From Limnoraphis robusta CS-951 (lineage in GTDB: Bacteria > Cyanobacteriota > Cyanobacteriia > Cyanobacteriales > Microcoleaceae), in NCBI RefSeq assembly GCF_000972705.2, contig NZ_LATL02000206.1:1-17641 (forward strand): 17,641 nucleotides of DNA, written 5' to 3'. Positions 1-8,163 of the stretch are shown here, piece by piece; position 1 is the first letter of the stretch, and every line of letters begins with the position of its first letter. The position numbers were made by a program, and so were the translations under genes. The notes beneath the pieces are model-generated. The model was not told the DNA's origin. It saw only the letters and a list, made by a program, of their open reading frames with translations, and did not search any database.

Positions 1-12
1 TATAGCAGAAGT

Positions 13-36
13 CAGGAGACAGGAGACAGGAGACAG
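13..36. repeat. heptanucleotide tandem repeat (CAGGAGA)n
   Basis: Three perfect copies of CAGGAGA plus a partial fourth lie end to end. Short tandem heptanucleotide repeats of this kind are common between genes in filamentous cyanobacteria. The rest of positions 1-184 is AT-rich and holds no convincing gene. It contains a small inverted repeat (ATGATA/TATCAT around 125-143) downstream of fni, without a clear T-run. Confidence 0.8.
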
Positions 37-184
37 AATTGAAACCTTTATCATCAAAGGATTTGACAGAAAAACAGTGTCCTAATCAACTCTTTCTCTG
101 CTATATCTCCAAAATAAGCCACGTGATGATAGCAACGATATCATTTTCAATTCTTCTTTTTAAATTTTTATTAGCCCAACACCA

Positions 185-1267
185 TTAACCCCGAATTTGT
201 TCTAAAACACCCGACTGTTTTAACTCCGTTAATCGGCGATTTCCCGTACAAAAAAGAACGGTTGAAATTTCAGCCTTGAGAATATCAACTAATGTATAAA
301 CAGCATTTTCTGACTCGGCTGCGGCTTGCAAAAACGGCCAAGCTAACCCGGCTAAATCGGCCCCTAATGCGATCGCTTTTGCTACCTCTAAACCGTTACG
401 AAGTCCTCCCGAAGCAATGAGCGGAATATTAGCAGAAATCTTTCGCACACCAACAATACAGTCTGCTGTGGGTAAACCCCAATCGGCAAAGGTTTCTCCC
501 AAGCGCCTTTGACGGGGGTCTGTGGCTCGTTCTCCCTCGATTTTTGCCCAAGAAGTTCCCCCCGCTCCCGCCACATCAATCGCGGTTATACCCGCTTCTA
601 GCAGCCTTGTCGCCATCTTCGCTGAAATCCCATTTCCGACTTCTTTTGCAATCACCGGAACGGGTAAAATTTTACAAAGTGTTTCGATTTTGTCAAGCAG
701 TCCGTGAAAGTTTGTATCGCCTTCAGTTTGGATACATTCTTGTAGGGGATTTAGATGTAAAATTAGGGCGTTGGCTTCAAGAGTATCGACCACCCGTTGA
801 CATTGTTCTAATCCATAATTATAGTTAAGTTGAACCGCACCTAAATTCGCAAATAATAGAATATCTGGTGCCAGACTTCGCACAGCAAACGTATCCGCAA
901 CTTGGGGATTTTCGACCGCGACTCGTTGAGAACCGACACCCATTGCGATTTTGAAATATTGGGCGACTTCGGCGAGGCGATAGTTAATCATTTTTGCTTG
1001 GGCGGTTCCTCCTGTCATTGAGGAGATCAGCAGTGGTGCCTCTAGTTTTTTACCCAAAAAAGAAGTCGTCAGATCAATTTCATTGCGGTTCAACTCGGGT
1101 AGACAACAGTGAGTAAAACGATAGCGATCCAGTCCATTGGTTTGTTGTCGAAATTGTACATCCTCATCCAAACAAATTCTCAAGTGATCGGCTTTGCGAC
1201 TCTGAGTTTGGTCGTTTGTGTCAGGGGGATCGGAAATTTCAGACAGAGGGGTTGTTTGTGGAGACAT
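185..1267 (-). CDS. fni: type 2 isopentenyl-diphosphate delta-isomerase
   Basis: FMN- and Mg-dependent enzyme that interconverts isopentenyl and dimethylallyl diphosphate, the last step of isoprenoid precursor supply for carotenoids, the chlorophyll phytol tail and quinones. It is a cytosolic TIM-barrel protein of 360 residues, the usual family length. Visible motifs are MTGG near residue 84 and VGSQR near 112 (flavin/phosphate region), HLNPLQE at 171-177 (the conserved Gln-Glu metal/substrate site), AKEVGNG near 207, AGAGGTSW near 233, and SGGLRNG with a C-terminal GADLAG phosphate-binding loop. The ATG start at 1267 gives a complete N-terminus ending in the conserved [10 protein letters not shown] segment. 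The neighbours are unrelated in function, and an intergenic repeat separates the gene from pyrR upstream. The family assignment is firm. Confidence 0.95.
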   Translation of the reverse strand: MSPQTTPLSEISDPPDTNDQTQSRKADHLRICLDEDVQFRQQTNGLDRYRFTHCCLPELNRNEIDLTTSFLGKKLEAPLLISSMTGGTAQAKMINYRLAEVAQYFKIAMGVGSQRVAVENPQVADTFAVRSLAPDILLFANLGAVQLNYNYGLEQCQRVVDTLEANALILHLNPLQECIQTEGDTNFHGLLDKIETLCKILPVPVIAKEVGNGISAKMATRLLEAGITAIDVAGAGGTSWAKIEGERATDPRQRRLGETFADWGLPTADCIVGVRKISANIPLIASGGLRNGLEVAKAIALGADLAGLAWPFLQAAAESENAVYTLVDILKAEISTVLFCTGNRRLTELKQSGVLEQIRG

Positions 1268-1309
1268 TCTGGGAGTTATACACCAAACGAAACAGGGTTT
1301 CTATAGTTT

Positions 1310-1435
1310 ACAGTTTACAGTGACCAGTAACCAGTGAACAGTGTTTTAGTGATCAGTTATCAGTGCGTTCCCGTAGCGTGCCTAAAGTTCATCTTGCTGC
1401 TAACTGGTAACTGGTAACTGATAACTGTAAACTGT
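1310..1435. repeat. palindromic MITE-like intergenic repeat
   Basis: The element begins with ACAGTTTACAGT (1310-1321) and ends with its exact reverse complement ACTGTAAACTGT (1424-1435). The inner arms are degenerate CAGTNACCAGT-type heptamers that also pair imperfectly. The centre carries GCGTTCCCGTAGCG, a motif I recall as frequent in cyanobacterial intergenic DNA. It fills the fni-pyrR gap and its right border falls on the pyrR stop codon. There is no ORF inside, so it is a repeat or non-autonomous element rather than an insertion sequence. Confidence 0.7.
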
Positions 1436-1968
1436 CAAGGGCTGATCAGTTCAACTCGATCTTGTCCGTCTATTTCTTCTAGGTAAACTTTAACAATTTC
1501 TTCCCTAGCGGTGGGGAGTTCTTTTCCTACAAAATTGGGATGAATGGGAAGTTGACGATGACCGCGATCGACTAAAACGCTGAGTGTGATGATTTCTGGA
1601 CGCCCGTACTCGTTAACAGCGTTTAAGGCGGCTCGAATGGTACGTCCACTATAAATCACATCATCGACTAATACCACAAATTTACCCGTTAAATCAAAGG
1701 GAATTTGAGTTTTAGCGGGAGTTCGCATCCCAACTTTATCTAAATCATCTCGATAAAAGGTAATATCAAGAGCGCCAACGGGAATGGTGATTTGTTCGAG
1801 AATTTCGATTTGATGGGTGAGTCTTTGAGCTAAAGGTACGCCGCGTGTGTGAATTCCCAGTAAGACTAGACGAGAAAGATCGCCTGCTCTTTCAACAATT
1901 TCTGAGGCTAAACGATTAACAGTGCGTCGGAGTTCTTCAGAGGAGAGGATTTCAACGATTTTACTCAT
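1435..1968 (-). CDS. pyrR: bifunctional pyr operon regulator / uracil phosphoribosyltransferase PyrR
   Basis: PyrR belongs to the type I phosphoribosyltransferases. In Gram-positives it binds pyr mRNA in a UMP-dependent way and it has uracil phosphoribosyltransferase activity (uracil + PRPP to UMP). The 177-residue length matches the family. The PRPP-binding signature [13 protein letters not shown] lies at residues 98-110, [12 protein letters not shown] near 36-47 is the conserved first loop, and DITFYRDDL at 68-76 is typical of PyrR. The ATG start is at 1968. The gene stands alone here with no pyr biosynthetic gene beside it, and I see no obvious pyr attenuator, so its regulatory role in this organism is inferred from family only. 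The stop codon TGA overlaps the border of the palindromic repeat. Confidence 0.93.
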   Translation of the reverse strand: MSKIVEILSSEELRRTVNRLASEIVERAGDLSRLVLLGIHTRGVPLAQRLTHQIEILEQITIPVGALDITFYRDDLDKVGMRTPAKTQIPFDLTGKFVVLVDDVIYSGRTIRAALNAVNEYGRPEIITLSVLVDRGHRQLPIHPNFVGKELPTAREEIVKVYLEEIDGQDRVELISP

Positions 1969-2147
1969 GGGTTAGTGTTGTATGATCGGGGGTCAGTTGT
2001 CAAGGGTTGGGAGTGGATCTGGGAAAAATTGTTTGATCTTGGAGTCCTAAGAGCTTGACGGAGTTGTACTCTATTATTTGGGCGTTTGAGATGGACAAAA
2101 ATGGCTTTTTGGATCGGTACATCAGCGATCGCGATCGCTAAGTGTTC

Positions 2148-3155
2148 CTAAAATCTATTGACAATTAAGCCGATCACCCCATACCCGAGAATGAATACCC
2201 CCAACTCTATCAGAAAAGTTTGGCGAGTCAGTTGCAGTGCTTGGTGAACAATTGCGGGAGTAATGGGGGAAATAAAGTCGCCTAAGAGGGGTTTGTGTTT
2301 GATGATGCCTTTATATTTATTTACACCTCCTAACTGCACATTTAAGGTAGCCGCGTAAGCACATTCACTCCATCCTGCATTCGGACTAGGGTCATAAATT
2401 GCATCTCGTTGACAGATTGTCCAAACGGATCTAGGTTTACCAGACACAATTGCGATTAAAAGGGTATTCAATCGGCAAGGCAACCATGTTAAGATATCTT
2501 CTAATTTTGCACTAAACCATCCGATATCGGTGTAGGGCGGTTCTTTATAACCCACCATTGAATCAAGGGTACTTGCAGCTTTATAGGCAAAGGCAAATGG
2601 TACACTCCCAATTCCGGGTATTGCCACACCAACTAAGGCATAGAATAGAGGCGCGATAACACCATCGGTCGAGTTTTCTGCTACAGTTTCTAAGACGGCT
2701 CGGAGAATTTCTGACTCTGATAAATCTGTAGTATCTCGACCCACATATAAACTTAACTGTTGACGGGCTTTGATCAGATCGCCATCATGTAGAGGGTGGA
2801 GAACATCTTCCGCCGCCTGACGTAAACTCCGAAGGGCAAAACAACTCGCTAACATGATACTTTGTACCCCAATGTCCAAAATTGGATGCAGGGGAAATTG
2901 AAGGGGGATCGATCTGATCGCTTGTAAAATTAACCAACTGGTAAATCCGCTACCAAAAATCAGCAAGATTGCCAGTAATATACCAAGAAGTTTTAGAGAT
3001 TGAGGCGTTTGAAACCATTGGAAAGCTAGACGGGTATACTGCCCAATCGCCCATCCCATCACCTGTACCGGATGAAGCCACTCCCAAGGATCGCCAATCA
3101 AATAGTCAAGCATTGCCGCGATCGCCAGAACCAGAATCACACTTGAGTCTGTCAT
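2148..3155 (-). CDS. cobD: adenosylcobinamide-phosphate synthase CobD/CbiB
   Basis: Integral membrane enzyme that joins the aminopropanol side chain to adenosylcobyric acid during cobalamin (or cyanobacterial pseudocobalamin) synthesis. The protein has 335 residues, about the family norm. The N-terminus has the hallmark LDYLIGDPWEWLHPVQVMG (roughly residues 16-34). VAENSTDGVIAPLFYALVG and YKAASTLDSMVGYK follow in the middle, then the late NAGWSECAYAATLNVQLGG motif. At least four hydrophobic segments are apparent, including one at the C-terminus. The ATG start at 3155 has no strong Shine-Dalgarno. The Rrf2-type gene ends 71 bp upstream on the same strand, so the two may be co-transcribed. Two overlapping HIP1 sites lie just past its 3' end (2125-2138). 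Confidence 0.93.
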   Translation of the reverse strand: MTDSSVILVLAIAAMLDYLIGDPWEWLHPVQVMGWAIGQYTRLAFQWFQTPQSLKLLGILLAILLIFGSGFTSWLILQAIRSIPLQFPLHPILDIGVQSIMLASCFALRSLRQAAEDVLHPLHDGDLIKARQQLSLYVGRDTTDLSESEILRAVLETVAENSTDGVIAPLFYALVGVAIPGIGSVPFAFAYKAASTLDSMVGYKEPPYTDIGWFSAKLEDILTWLPCRLNTLLIAIVSGKPRSVWTICQRDAIYDPSPNAGWSECAYAATLNVQLGGVNKYKGIIKHKPLLGDFISPITPAIVHQALQLTRQTFLIELGVFILGYGVIGLIVNRF

Positions 3156-3226
3156 TTGTTGCAGAGATGAAAAAAGGAGAGTTCGTTAAAAATTCTAAAT
3201 TATTGAGGCTTAAGACAGCTAAAGTG

Positions 3227-3670
3227 CTATACGACAAAACTCGTTTCTTCACCTTGAGCCGCTTGCCAACTGCGAGCATCATAATAGAGATCTTCAAGGG
3301 AAATGCTGTAGAGCGCTTCTTTAAGCTTTTGATGCAATCGATTCCATAAGGTAAACGTTACCCAGTCTTCAGCAAGTTCTGCATTCGGTTGATGGCGAGG
3401 TAAAGGTTCAATACTTTCTCCAACCGCTTCTAAAATTTGCCCCAAAGAAATTTCAGCAGGCGATCGCGATAATTGATAACCGCCTTGTGATCCTCGAACA
3501 GATTCGACTAAACCCGCTCGTCGCATCTCGATTAATAGCTTTTCTAGATAGGGCGCTGGCAGTTTTTGTCGGTGAGCAATTGCATTGACTGAAGTCGGAC
3601 CAAACTCTTGTTGTAAGCTTAAGTCCAATAATGCCTTTACGCTATAGTGTCCGCGAGTGGTTAACTTCAT
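3227..3670 (-). CDS. Rrf2 family transcriptional regulator (no cysteines)
   Basis: Small winged-helix DNA-binding protein of 147 residues. The N-terminal MKLTTRGHYSVKALLDL and the LPAPYLEKLLIEMRRAGLVESVRGSQGGYQLSR block (about residues 41-73) are diagnostic of Rrf2, with the recognition helix and the GGY wing. Members such as IscR and NsrR bind an Fe-S cluster through three cysteines in the region after the wing. This protein contains no cysteine at all, so it cannot use that ligand set. ATG start at 3670. It sits 71 bp upstream of cobD on the same strand and opposite cyAbrB across a gap of about 450 bp. Its targets are unknown. Confidence 0.88.
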   Translation of the reverse strand: MKLTTRGHYSVKALLDLSLQQEFGPTSVNAIAHRQKLPAPYLEKLLIEMRRAGLVESVRGSQGGYQLSRSPAEISLGQILEAVGESIEPLPRHQPNAELAEDWVTFTLWNRLHQKLKEALYSISLEDLYYDARSWQAAQGEETSFVV

Positions 3671-3830
3671 CCTGAACTCAAAAAATCGGCAACTTCAGCA
3701 TTCAGTTTAGCCCAAGAATGAAAATACAGACGAGTTGTACCAATGTCAGCTTACCCGATACAATAACTGCCGATCAAATCCTAGAGCATCAGTTGGGAGT
3801 TCTCCTACAGAGTCACTTTATATATACAGC

Positions 3831-3859
3831 TTGATCAAACGCTTGATCGGGTGTATTCT
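3831..3859 (+). promoter_or_regulatory. possible promoter with tandem CTTGATC boxes upstream of cyAbrB
   Basis: TTGATC (3831-3836), a 17-nt spacer and TATTCT (3854-3859) make a plausible sigma-70 type promoter pointing to the cyAbrB gene. The heptamer CTTGATC occurs twice, 12 bp apart (3830-3836 and 3842-3848), inside the promoter, which could be an operator. A nearer -10-like TATAGT lies at 4022-4027 without a recognisable -35. The remainder of the 3671-4124 gap holds no gene that I can support. Confidence 0.35.
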
Positions 3860-4124
3860 ATTAAACTCCGATTTTCCTTTCACTTAGTCACTCTAACAGT
3901 GATCGCACAACGCGCTGTGAGACTGTTGCAGATGGCTAAGGGTTCAAGCCGACTGCTTAAAAGAGATTACATCTAGTAAAAAAAATGAAATAGTGGTGAA
4001 TAATTTGCTCAATTCGTGTAATATAGTTTGAAAAGCACATATTTAGCTAATGCTTTTGGGCAACTCAATTGTCAGCCCAAAGAAAAGCCCCAACCTTATT
4101 GTCGAATGTCGAAGGAAACAATTA

Positions 4125-4535
4125 ATGGCTAAACAACAGAAAAAATCTGACGTTCAACCTCAACCGCTGCTCGGTGAAGCTTTACTCCGGAAAGTCAAAG
4201 ATCTCGAACATCTCAACAAAGAAGAGAAAGCCAGAGAATGCGGTTACTACACCCTGACCAAAAATGGTGTTGAACGAGTCAATATGATGAAATTCCTGAA
4301 TGCTCTGATCGATGCAGAAGGGATTGAGTTAGATGGTAAGCAACTCGGTAATGGACGTGGCGGACGTTCTGCAAGCTATCGAATTAGTGTGCAGTCTAAT
4401 GGAAATTTATTAATTGGTGCAGCCTACACCAAACAAATGGATTTGCAACCGGGTGATGAATTTGAAATTTCTTTAGGACGTAAACATATTCATCTCAGAC
4501 AAGTCGAAGCTGGAGAAGAAGCCGAAGCGTCATAA
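4125..4535 (+). CDS. cyAbrB family transcriptional regulator
   Basis: AbrB-like regulator of the cyanobacterial clade, whose members are abundant DNA-binding proteins influencing nitrogen and carbon metabolism. I chose the ATG at 4125 (136 residues, MAKQQKKSD...) because GAAGGAA stands about seven bases before it and the length fits the family. An in-frame ATG at 4050 would add 25 residues with no ribosome site. The N-terminal half carries the conserved LLRKVKDLEHLNKEEKARECGYY segment. The C-terminal half (YRISVQSNGNLLIGAAYTK through the LQPGDEFEISLGRKHIHL stretch) is the swapped-hairpin AbrB fold, in its cyanobacterial C-terminal position. The gene is transcribed divergently from the Rrf2 gene. 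Whether it is the cyAbrB1 or cyAbrB2 type cannot be settled here. Confidence 0.92.
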   Translation: MAKQQKKSDVQPQPLLGEALLRKVKDLEHLNKEEKARECGYYTLTKNGVERVNMMKFLNALIDAEGIELDGKQLGNGRGGRSASYRISVQSNGNLLIGAAYTKQMDLQPGDEFEISLGRKHIHLRQVEAGEEAEAS

Positions 4536-4735
4536 GCAAACAATCTCGTCTTCGAGTTGCTCCCTAAAGTGGATGAAATTCAATCAATCCGTTAGGTAAA
4601 CCAGAACGCCGATCATAATTTTGGCTGGTGTTGACCGAGAATTTGTCATAGCCAGCCGGAGATATTAATGAATGGGACTGATGGTTTTGAGTGACTCAAC
4701 AAGAAAAACCGTTACCGACAGCTTCAGCTTGAAAA

Positions 4736-5644
4736 TTATGGAACCGGGACGGAGTGCAATAACTGCTCGATAATCGTTTTTGCCCGTCTTCCGCCCACAG
4801 GAATAATCCGATGAGCCAGCACATAAGGCGCCAGAAACTTAACATCATCGGGTAAAGCATAGTCCCGTCCATAGAGAAAGGCTAAAGCTTGAGTTGCGCG
4901 ATGTAAAGCGATCGCCCCGCGAGGACTGACACCCAGGGCAATTTCCTGATGATCTCGCGTGGTTCTGACTAAATTCAAAATATATTGCTGAACAGAAGTT
5001 TCCACCTGAACTCGGCTACAAAGCTGTTGAAGTTCTAAGATATCAGCCGGAGTCAAACAAGCTTCTAACGCCTCAACCGTGACGCTACGGGTAAGCTTCT
5101 GAAGCATTTGCAATTCTTCCGACTCAGAGGGGTATCCCAAAGTAAGAGACAACGTAAACCGATCCATTTGCGCTTCAGGAAGCGGAAACGTCCCCTGATA
5201 TTCAATCGGGTTCTGCGTCGCAATCACAAAAAAAGGTTGAGGAACCCGACGAGAAACCCGATCAACCGTCACCTGTTGTTCCTCCATCACCTCCAACAAC
5301 GCCGACTGAGTACGAGGGGTAGCGCGGTTAATTTCATCGGTTAACAAAATGTTTGTAAAAACAGGCCCCGGTAAGAATTCAAACTCACCTGTACGCGGGT
5401 TCCAAATATTCGTTCCTGTGATATCAGTCGGTAACAAATCCGGTGTACATTGAATCCGTTGAAATTCTCCCGCTATCGAACGTGCAATTGACTTAGCCAG
5501 TAGAGTTTTACCCACACCCGGAACATCTTCGAGTAAAGCATGACCCCCGGAAAGTAAAGCAACAAGCGTCAGGCGAATTGCATCTACTTTTCCGACAATT
5601 GTTCGGCTGAGATTTTGTTTGAGCCGTTCAATTCTTTCTCTCAT
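4736..5644 (-). CDS. MoxR-family AAA+ ATPase
   Basis: ATP-dependent chaperone-like AAA+ protein of 302 residues, cytosolic. Walker A is VPGVGKT at 41-47, Walker B is LLTDEIN at 100-106, sensor 1 is IATQNP at 141-146, and the MoxR signature GTFPLPEAQMDRF is at 151-163. The lid domain ends with the typical GVSPRGA and VLAHRI motifs. Family members usually sit next to DUF58/von Willebrand A or transglutaminase genes and help mature metalloenzymes or membrane complexes. No such partner is visible here: the neighbours are cyAbrB (convergent) and ribF (135 bp upstream, same strand). The substrate is therefore unknown. ATG start at 5644. The 4536-4735 gap holds only a weak inverted repeat. Confidence 0.93.
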   Translation of the reverse strand: MRERIERLKQNLSRTIVGKVDAIRLTLVALLSGGHALLEDVPGVGKTLLAKSIARSIAGEFQRIQCTPDLLPTDITGTNIWNPRTGEFEFLPGPVFTNILLTDEINRATPRTQSALLEVMEEQQVTVDRVSRRVPQPFFVIATQNPIEYQGTFPLPEAQMDRFTLSLTLGYPSESEELQMLQKLTRSVTVEALEACLTPADILELQQLCSRVQVETSVQQYILNLVRTTRDHQEIALGVSPRGAIALHRATQALAFLYGRDYALPDDVKFLAPYVLAHRIIPVGGRRAKTIIEQLLHSVPVP

Positions 5645-5779
5645 TCTATGTATTACTGATATAAGTTGTTAGCTTTTAGTGGTCTTTAGGTGATCATCCT
5701 CAGTTCAGCTCAGAAAATCTAAGCACTGATCCACCAATCAGTTACCCGTTCTTCAGATCACTATTCCCTAAAAAGCAGT

Positions 5780-6871
5780 TTACTGTTCACTGTTTAACAC
5801 TTTTTCTGCTCTAACACAATCTTCGGCAATTTGTGCTTTAAGTTCATCGAGAGAAGCAAATTTTTGTTCGGGTCGTAAGAATTCTTTTAAGCAAACCTTC
5901 AGGGTTTGACCATACAAATCCCCCGACCAACCTAACAAATGAACTTCAACAGTTGGCTTCTCACCTTCTACTGTCGGACGACAGCCAATATTCATCACCG
6001 CAGGATTTGTCTCTAAATTCGACGGTTCACCAGGACTAGAAACCTCTACCGCATAAACCCCATAGTTCGGTAGAAATTTTTCAGCAGGTAACTGTAAATT
6101 AGCAGTGGGAAATCCTAAGGTTCGACCTAACTGTTGACCTTGAACAACTTGACCGACTAAGGTATAATAACGGCCAAGCAATTGATAAGCGCGTTGAAGA
6201 TTTCCGACTTCTAAAGCTTGACGAATCATCGAACTACTAATTCGTTCCCCTTGTTCACAGGGATAGCGATCGACAATAATCACATCTACGCCGTTAGCAG
6301 CGCCAATGAGTTGTAAATCTCTAGCCGTTCCCGTGCGACCTTTTCCGAAGCGAAAATCAAAGCCAATTGCCACATGAGTCGCTTGTAAATGCTTGATCAA
6401 AATTTCTTCGACAAATTCATGCGGACTCAAACTTGCAAGTTGCTGATCAAAAGCCAGCAAAACCATTTGTTCAACGCCCATCCCTTGCAGATATTCTATC
6501 TTTTCATCAATCGGAGTCAGCAGCTTTTTAGATTGACCTGTAAAAAATTCTTGAGGATGAGGATGAAAAGTAACAACCGTTGCGTAATGTTGCTGAGTTT
6601 CACGAGTATCAGAATCTAGAAAATTTTCCTCGGGAGTCAGCGATAAACCAGAGCGCTGCTGATGAAACAGACTCGGCGGTTGCCAAAGGGAATCTGCTTG
6701 AGTGAGTAAGATTTCTGGCTGTTGGGGAGTTGAGAGCGGAGAACTCGCGGACTCAAACAGCTTCAAGATAGGCTGAATAACCTGTCGATGCCCTCGATGT
6801 ATGCCGTCAAAGTTTCCCAGGGCAACGGCAGTAGGAGTTAGAACAGTGTTTAACGATGAAGTAATCCACAC
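5780..6871 (-). CDS. ribF: bifunctional riboflavin kinase / FAD synthetase RibF
   Basis: Converts riboflavin to FMN and FMN to FAD. The N-terminal nucleotidyltransferase half has ALGNFDGIHRGH (residues 17-28, the HxGH-type site), VVTFHPHP (99-106), FRFGKGRTG near 173-181 and RISSSMIRQAL (210-220). The C-terminal flavokinase half has GRTLGFPTANL (249-259), GVYAV at 271 and MNIGCRPTV with a downstream VEVHLL segment. The length of 363 exceeds the usual 300-315 because roughly residues 40-95 form a Gln/Ser/Pro-rich insertion between the first helix and the second strand. The start is GTG at 6871: upstream in frame a stop follows within two codons and no ATG is available. The right end of a tnpB element lies about 30 bp upstream, so the native promoter region is compressed or altered. 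Confidence 0.94.
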   Translation of the reverse strand: MWITSSLNTVLTPTAVALGNFDGIHRGHRQVIQPILKLFESASSPLSTPQQPEILLTQADSLWQPPSLFHQQRSGLSLTPEENFLDSDTRETQQHYATVVTFHPHPQEFFTGQSKKLLTPIDEKIEYLQGMGVEQMVLLAFDQQLASLSPHEFVEEILIKHLQATHVAIGFDFRFGKGRTGTARDLQLIGAANGVDVIIVDRYPCEQGERISSSMIRQALEVGNLQRAYQLLGRYYTLVGQVVQGQQLGRTLGFPTANLQLPAEKFLPNYGVYAVEVSSPGEPSNLETNPAVMNIGCRPTVEGEKPTVEVHLLGWSGDLYGQTLKVCLKEFLRPEQKFASLDELKAQIAEDCVRAEKVLNSEQ

Positions 6872-6901
6872 GCTTTATATTTTGACATAAACTTACAGAT
6901 T

Positions 6902-7100
6902 TTGACACTCCCACGTCGTAAACGACGGGGATTCTTCATTCTACGACTCAACTTGCTGAGGCAGGATTTCTCCTATCACAGTAGAGGTAAAATCTCCTGA
7001 AGCGTGAGGATCTAAGATCCAAGTTCCGCTATGCCCTAGCGTACTTAAGGCAGAATTCAGTATATTAATTGCGGCGTTATGATCCCTGTCTAACTCGCAC
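6902..7100 (-). ncRNA. probable omega RNA (reRNA) from the 3' end of tnpB
   Basis: For characterised TnpB proteins the guide RNA scaffold comes from the last part of the tnpB gene through the element's right end, and the guide is the flanking DNA just outside. By that rule the scaffold would run from inside tnpB to TCAA at 6902, and the guide would be the minus-strand copy of about 6882-6901. The terminal hairpin 6910-6930 supports this. The 5' limit is a guess. The RNA itself is inferred, not seen. Confidence 0.45.
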
Positions 7101-8125
7101 CCACACTGACAAATATGAGTTCGAGTTGATAGAGATTTTTTAACAATCGCACCACAATTAGAGCAGGTTTGGGAGGTATAAGCCGGGTTAACAGCAACCG
7201 TTACCCGACCGAACTTGCTTCCAAAATACTCTAACCATTTTCTGAATTGATACCAACCCGCATCATTAATTGACTTGGCAAGACAATGATTTTTAACTAA
7301 GTTCTTAATCCTCAAATCTTCGTATGCTACCAAATCGTTTGATTGGATTACGCAACGCGCCAGTCTTTTGGCGTGTTCTACACGTTGCCTACTTATTTTG
7401 AGGTGTGCTTTGCCCAGTCGTTTAATGGCTTTTAATCGGTTAGCACTGCCAATATTTTTTCGAGAAACACGTCTTTGATAAAGCTTTAATTGCTTTTCGT
7501 TTTTTCTGTAGAAACGAGGGTTTAACTCAGTATTGCCATTACTATCGGTGTAGAACTCTTTTAACCCTACATCTAACCCAATTGTTTTCCCTGTCGGTTG
7601 TATTTTTATTTTCACATCGACTTGGATACAAAATTGAATGTAATAGCCGTCAGCTTTTCTAACCAACCTCACTCGTTTAATTTGTTCAGCCGGATAGAAT
7701 GCCAAGTCCCAAGTCCCAATAAGCTTGAGTTTTCCAATCCCTTTTTTATCAATAAACTCGATATGTTTGGGATCTAAAAGTCTCCATCCGCTCTGTTTGT
7801 ATTCAGCAGAACGACTATTCTTCTTGAACTTTGGATAGCTTTTCCTGCCCGGAATATTCTTTTTACAGTTATCGAAGAACCTGGCAATAGCTGACCAACA
7901 CCGTTCTACAGACGCCTGACAAGCGTGTGAATTCAAGTCCCTGACAAAAGGGTACATAGCTCGGAGTTCGGTGTTATATCGATACAACTCTTTTCTTCCG
8001 AGTCCGCGATTATCCATCCAATACCGCAAGCAAGAATTCCGAACAAACTGAGATGTTTGGATGGCTTCATCGATTGCTTTATATTGATACGCTTTTCCTT
8101 TTGCTTTGAATTCGTAGACGATCAT
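6941..8125 (-). CDS. tnpB: TnpB-family RNA-guided endonuclease (IS605 OrfB)
   Basis: Compact ancestor-type relative of Cas12, 394 residues, about full length. The N-terminal recognition part (MIVYEFKAKGKAYQYKAID, then SQFVRNSCLRYWMDN) is followed by the RuvC core: GLDVGLKEF with Asp185, AYEDLRIKNL with Glu269, and LDRDHNAAINIL with Asp346/Asp348. A zinc ribbon lies between the last two, with Cys321, Cys324, Cys339 and Cys341/343. All catalytic residues are present and no frameshift is seen, so the protein looks active. TnpB nucleases cut DNA next to a transposon-associated motif under omega RNA guidance and help the element persist. The gene lies between ribF and an MBL-fold gene and has no adjoining tnpA. 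The ATG start at 8125 lacks a clear ribosome site. Confidence 0.93.
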   Translation of the reverse strand: MIVYEFKAKGKAYQYKAIDEAIQTSQFVRNSCLRYWMDNRGLGRKELYRYNTELRAMYPFVRDLNSHACQASVERCWSAIARFFDNCKKNIPGRKSYPKFKKNSRSAEYKQSGWRLLDPKHIEFIDKKGIGKLKLIGTWDLAFYPAEQIKRVRLVRKADGYYIQFCIQVDVKIKIQPTGKTIGLDVGLKEFYTDSNGNTELNPRFYRKNEKQLKLYQRRVSRKNIGSANRLKAIKRLGKAHLKISRQRVEHAKRLARCVIQSNDLVAYEDLRIKNLVKNHCLAKSINDAGWYQFRKWLEYFGSKFGRVTVAVNPAYTSQTCSNCGAIVKKSLSTRTHICQCGCELDRDHNAAINILNSALSTLGHSGTWILDPHASGDFTSTVIGEILPQQVES

Positions 8126-8154
8126 TTACGCTAGCTTGTTTGGCGTATAATATT

Positions 8155-8163
8155 ATCATACCA
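8155..8163 (-). promoter_or_regulatory. extended -10 promoter element for tnpB
   Basis: On the minus strand TGG is followed directly by TATGAT, an extended -10 type element about 30 bp upstream of the tnpB start. No good -35 is seen, as is usual for extended -10 promoters. It overlaps the imperfect left-end hairpin. Confidence 0.4.

Noticed and set aside
1310..1435. CRISPR-like array of CAGT-type repeats
   Set aside because: The repeats are short, degenerate and arranged as one large palindrome, without spacers of regular length or cas genes.
4050..4124. 25-residue N-terminal extension of the cyAbrB gene
   Set aside because: No ribosome site stands before the ATG at 4050, while GAAGGAA precedes the ATG at 4125 and the shorter protein fits the family.
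4623..4657. Inverted repeat GGCTGG/CCAGCC between cyAbrB and moxR as a terminator
   Set aside because: The six-base stem is separated by 23 bases and no T-run follows on either strand, so there is no good case for a terminator.
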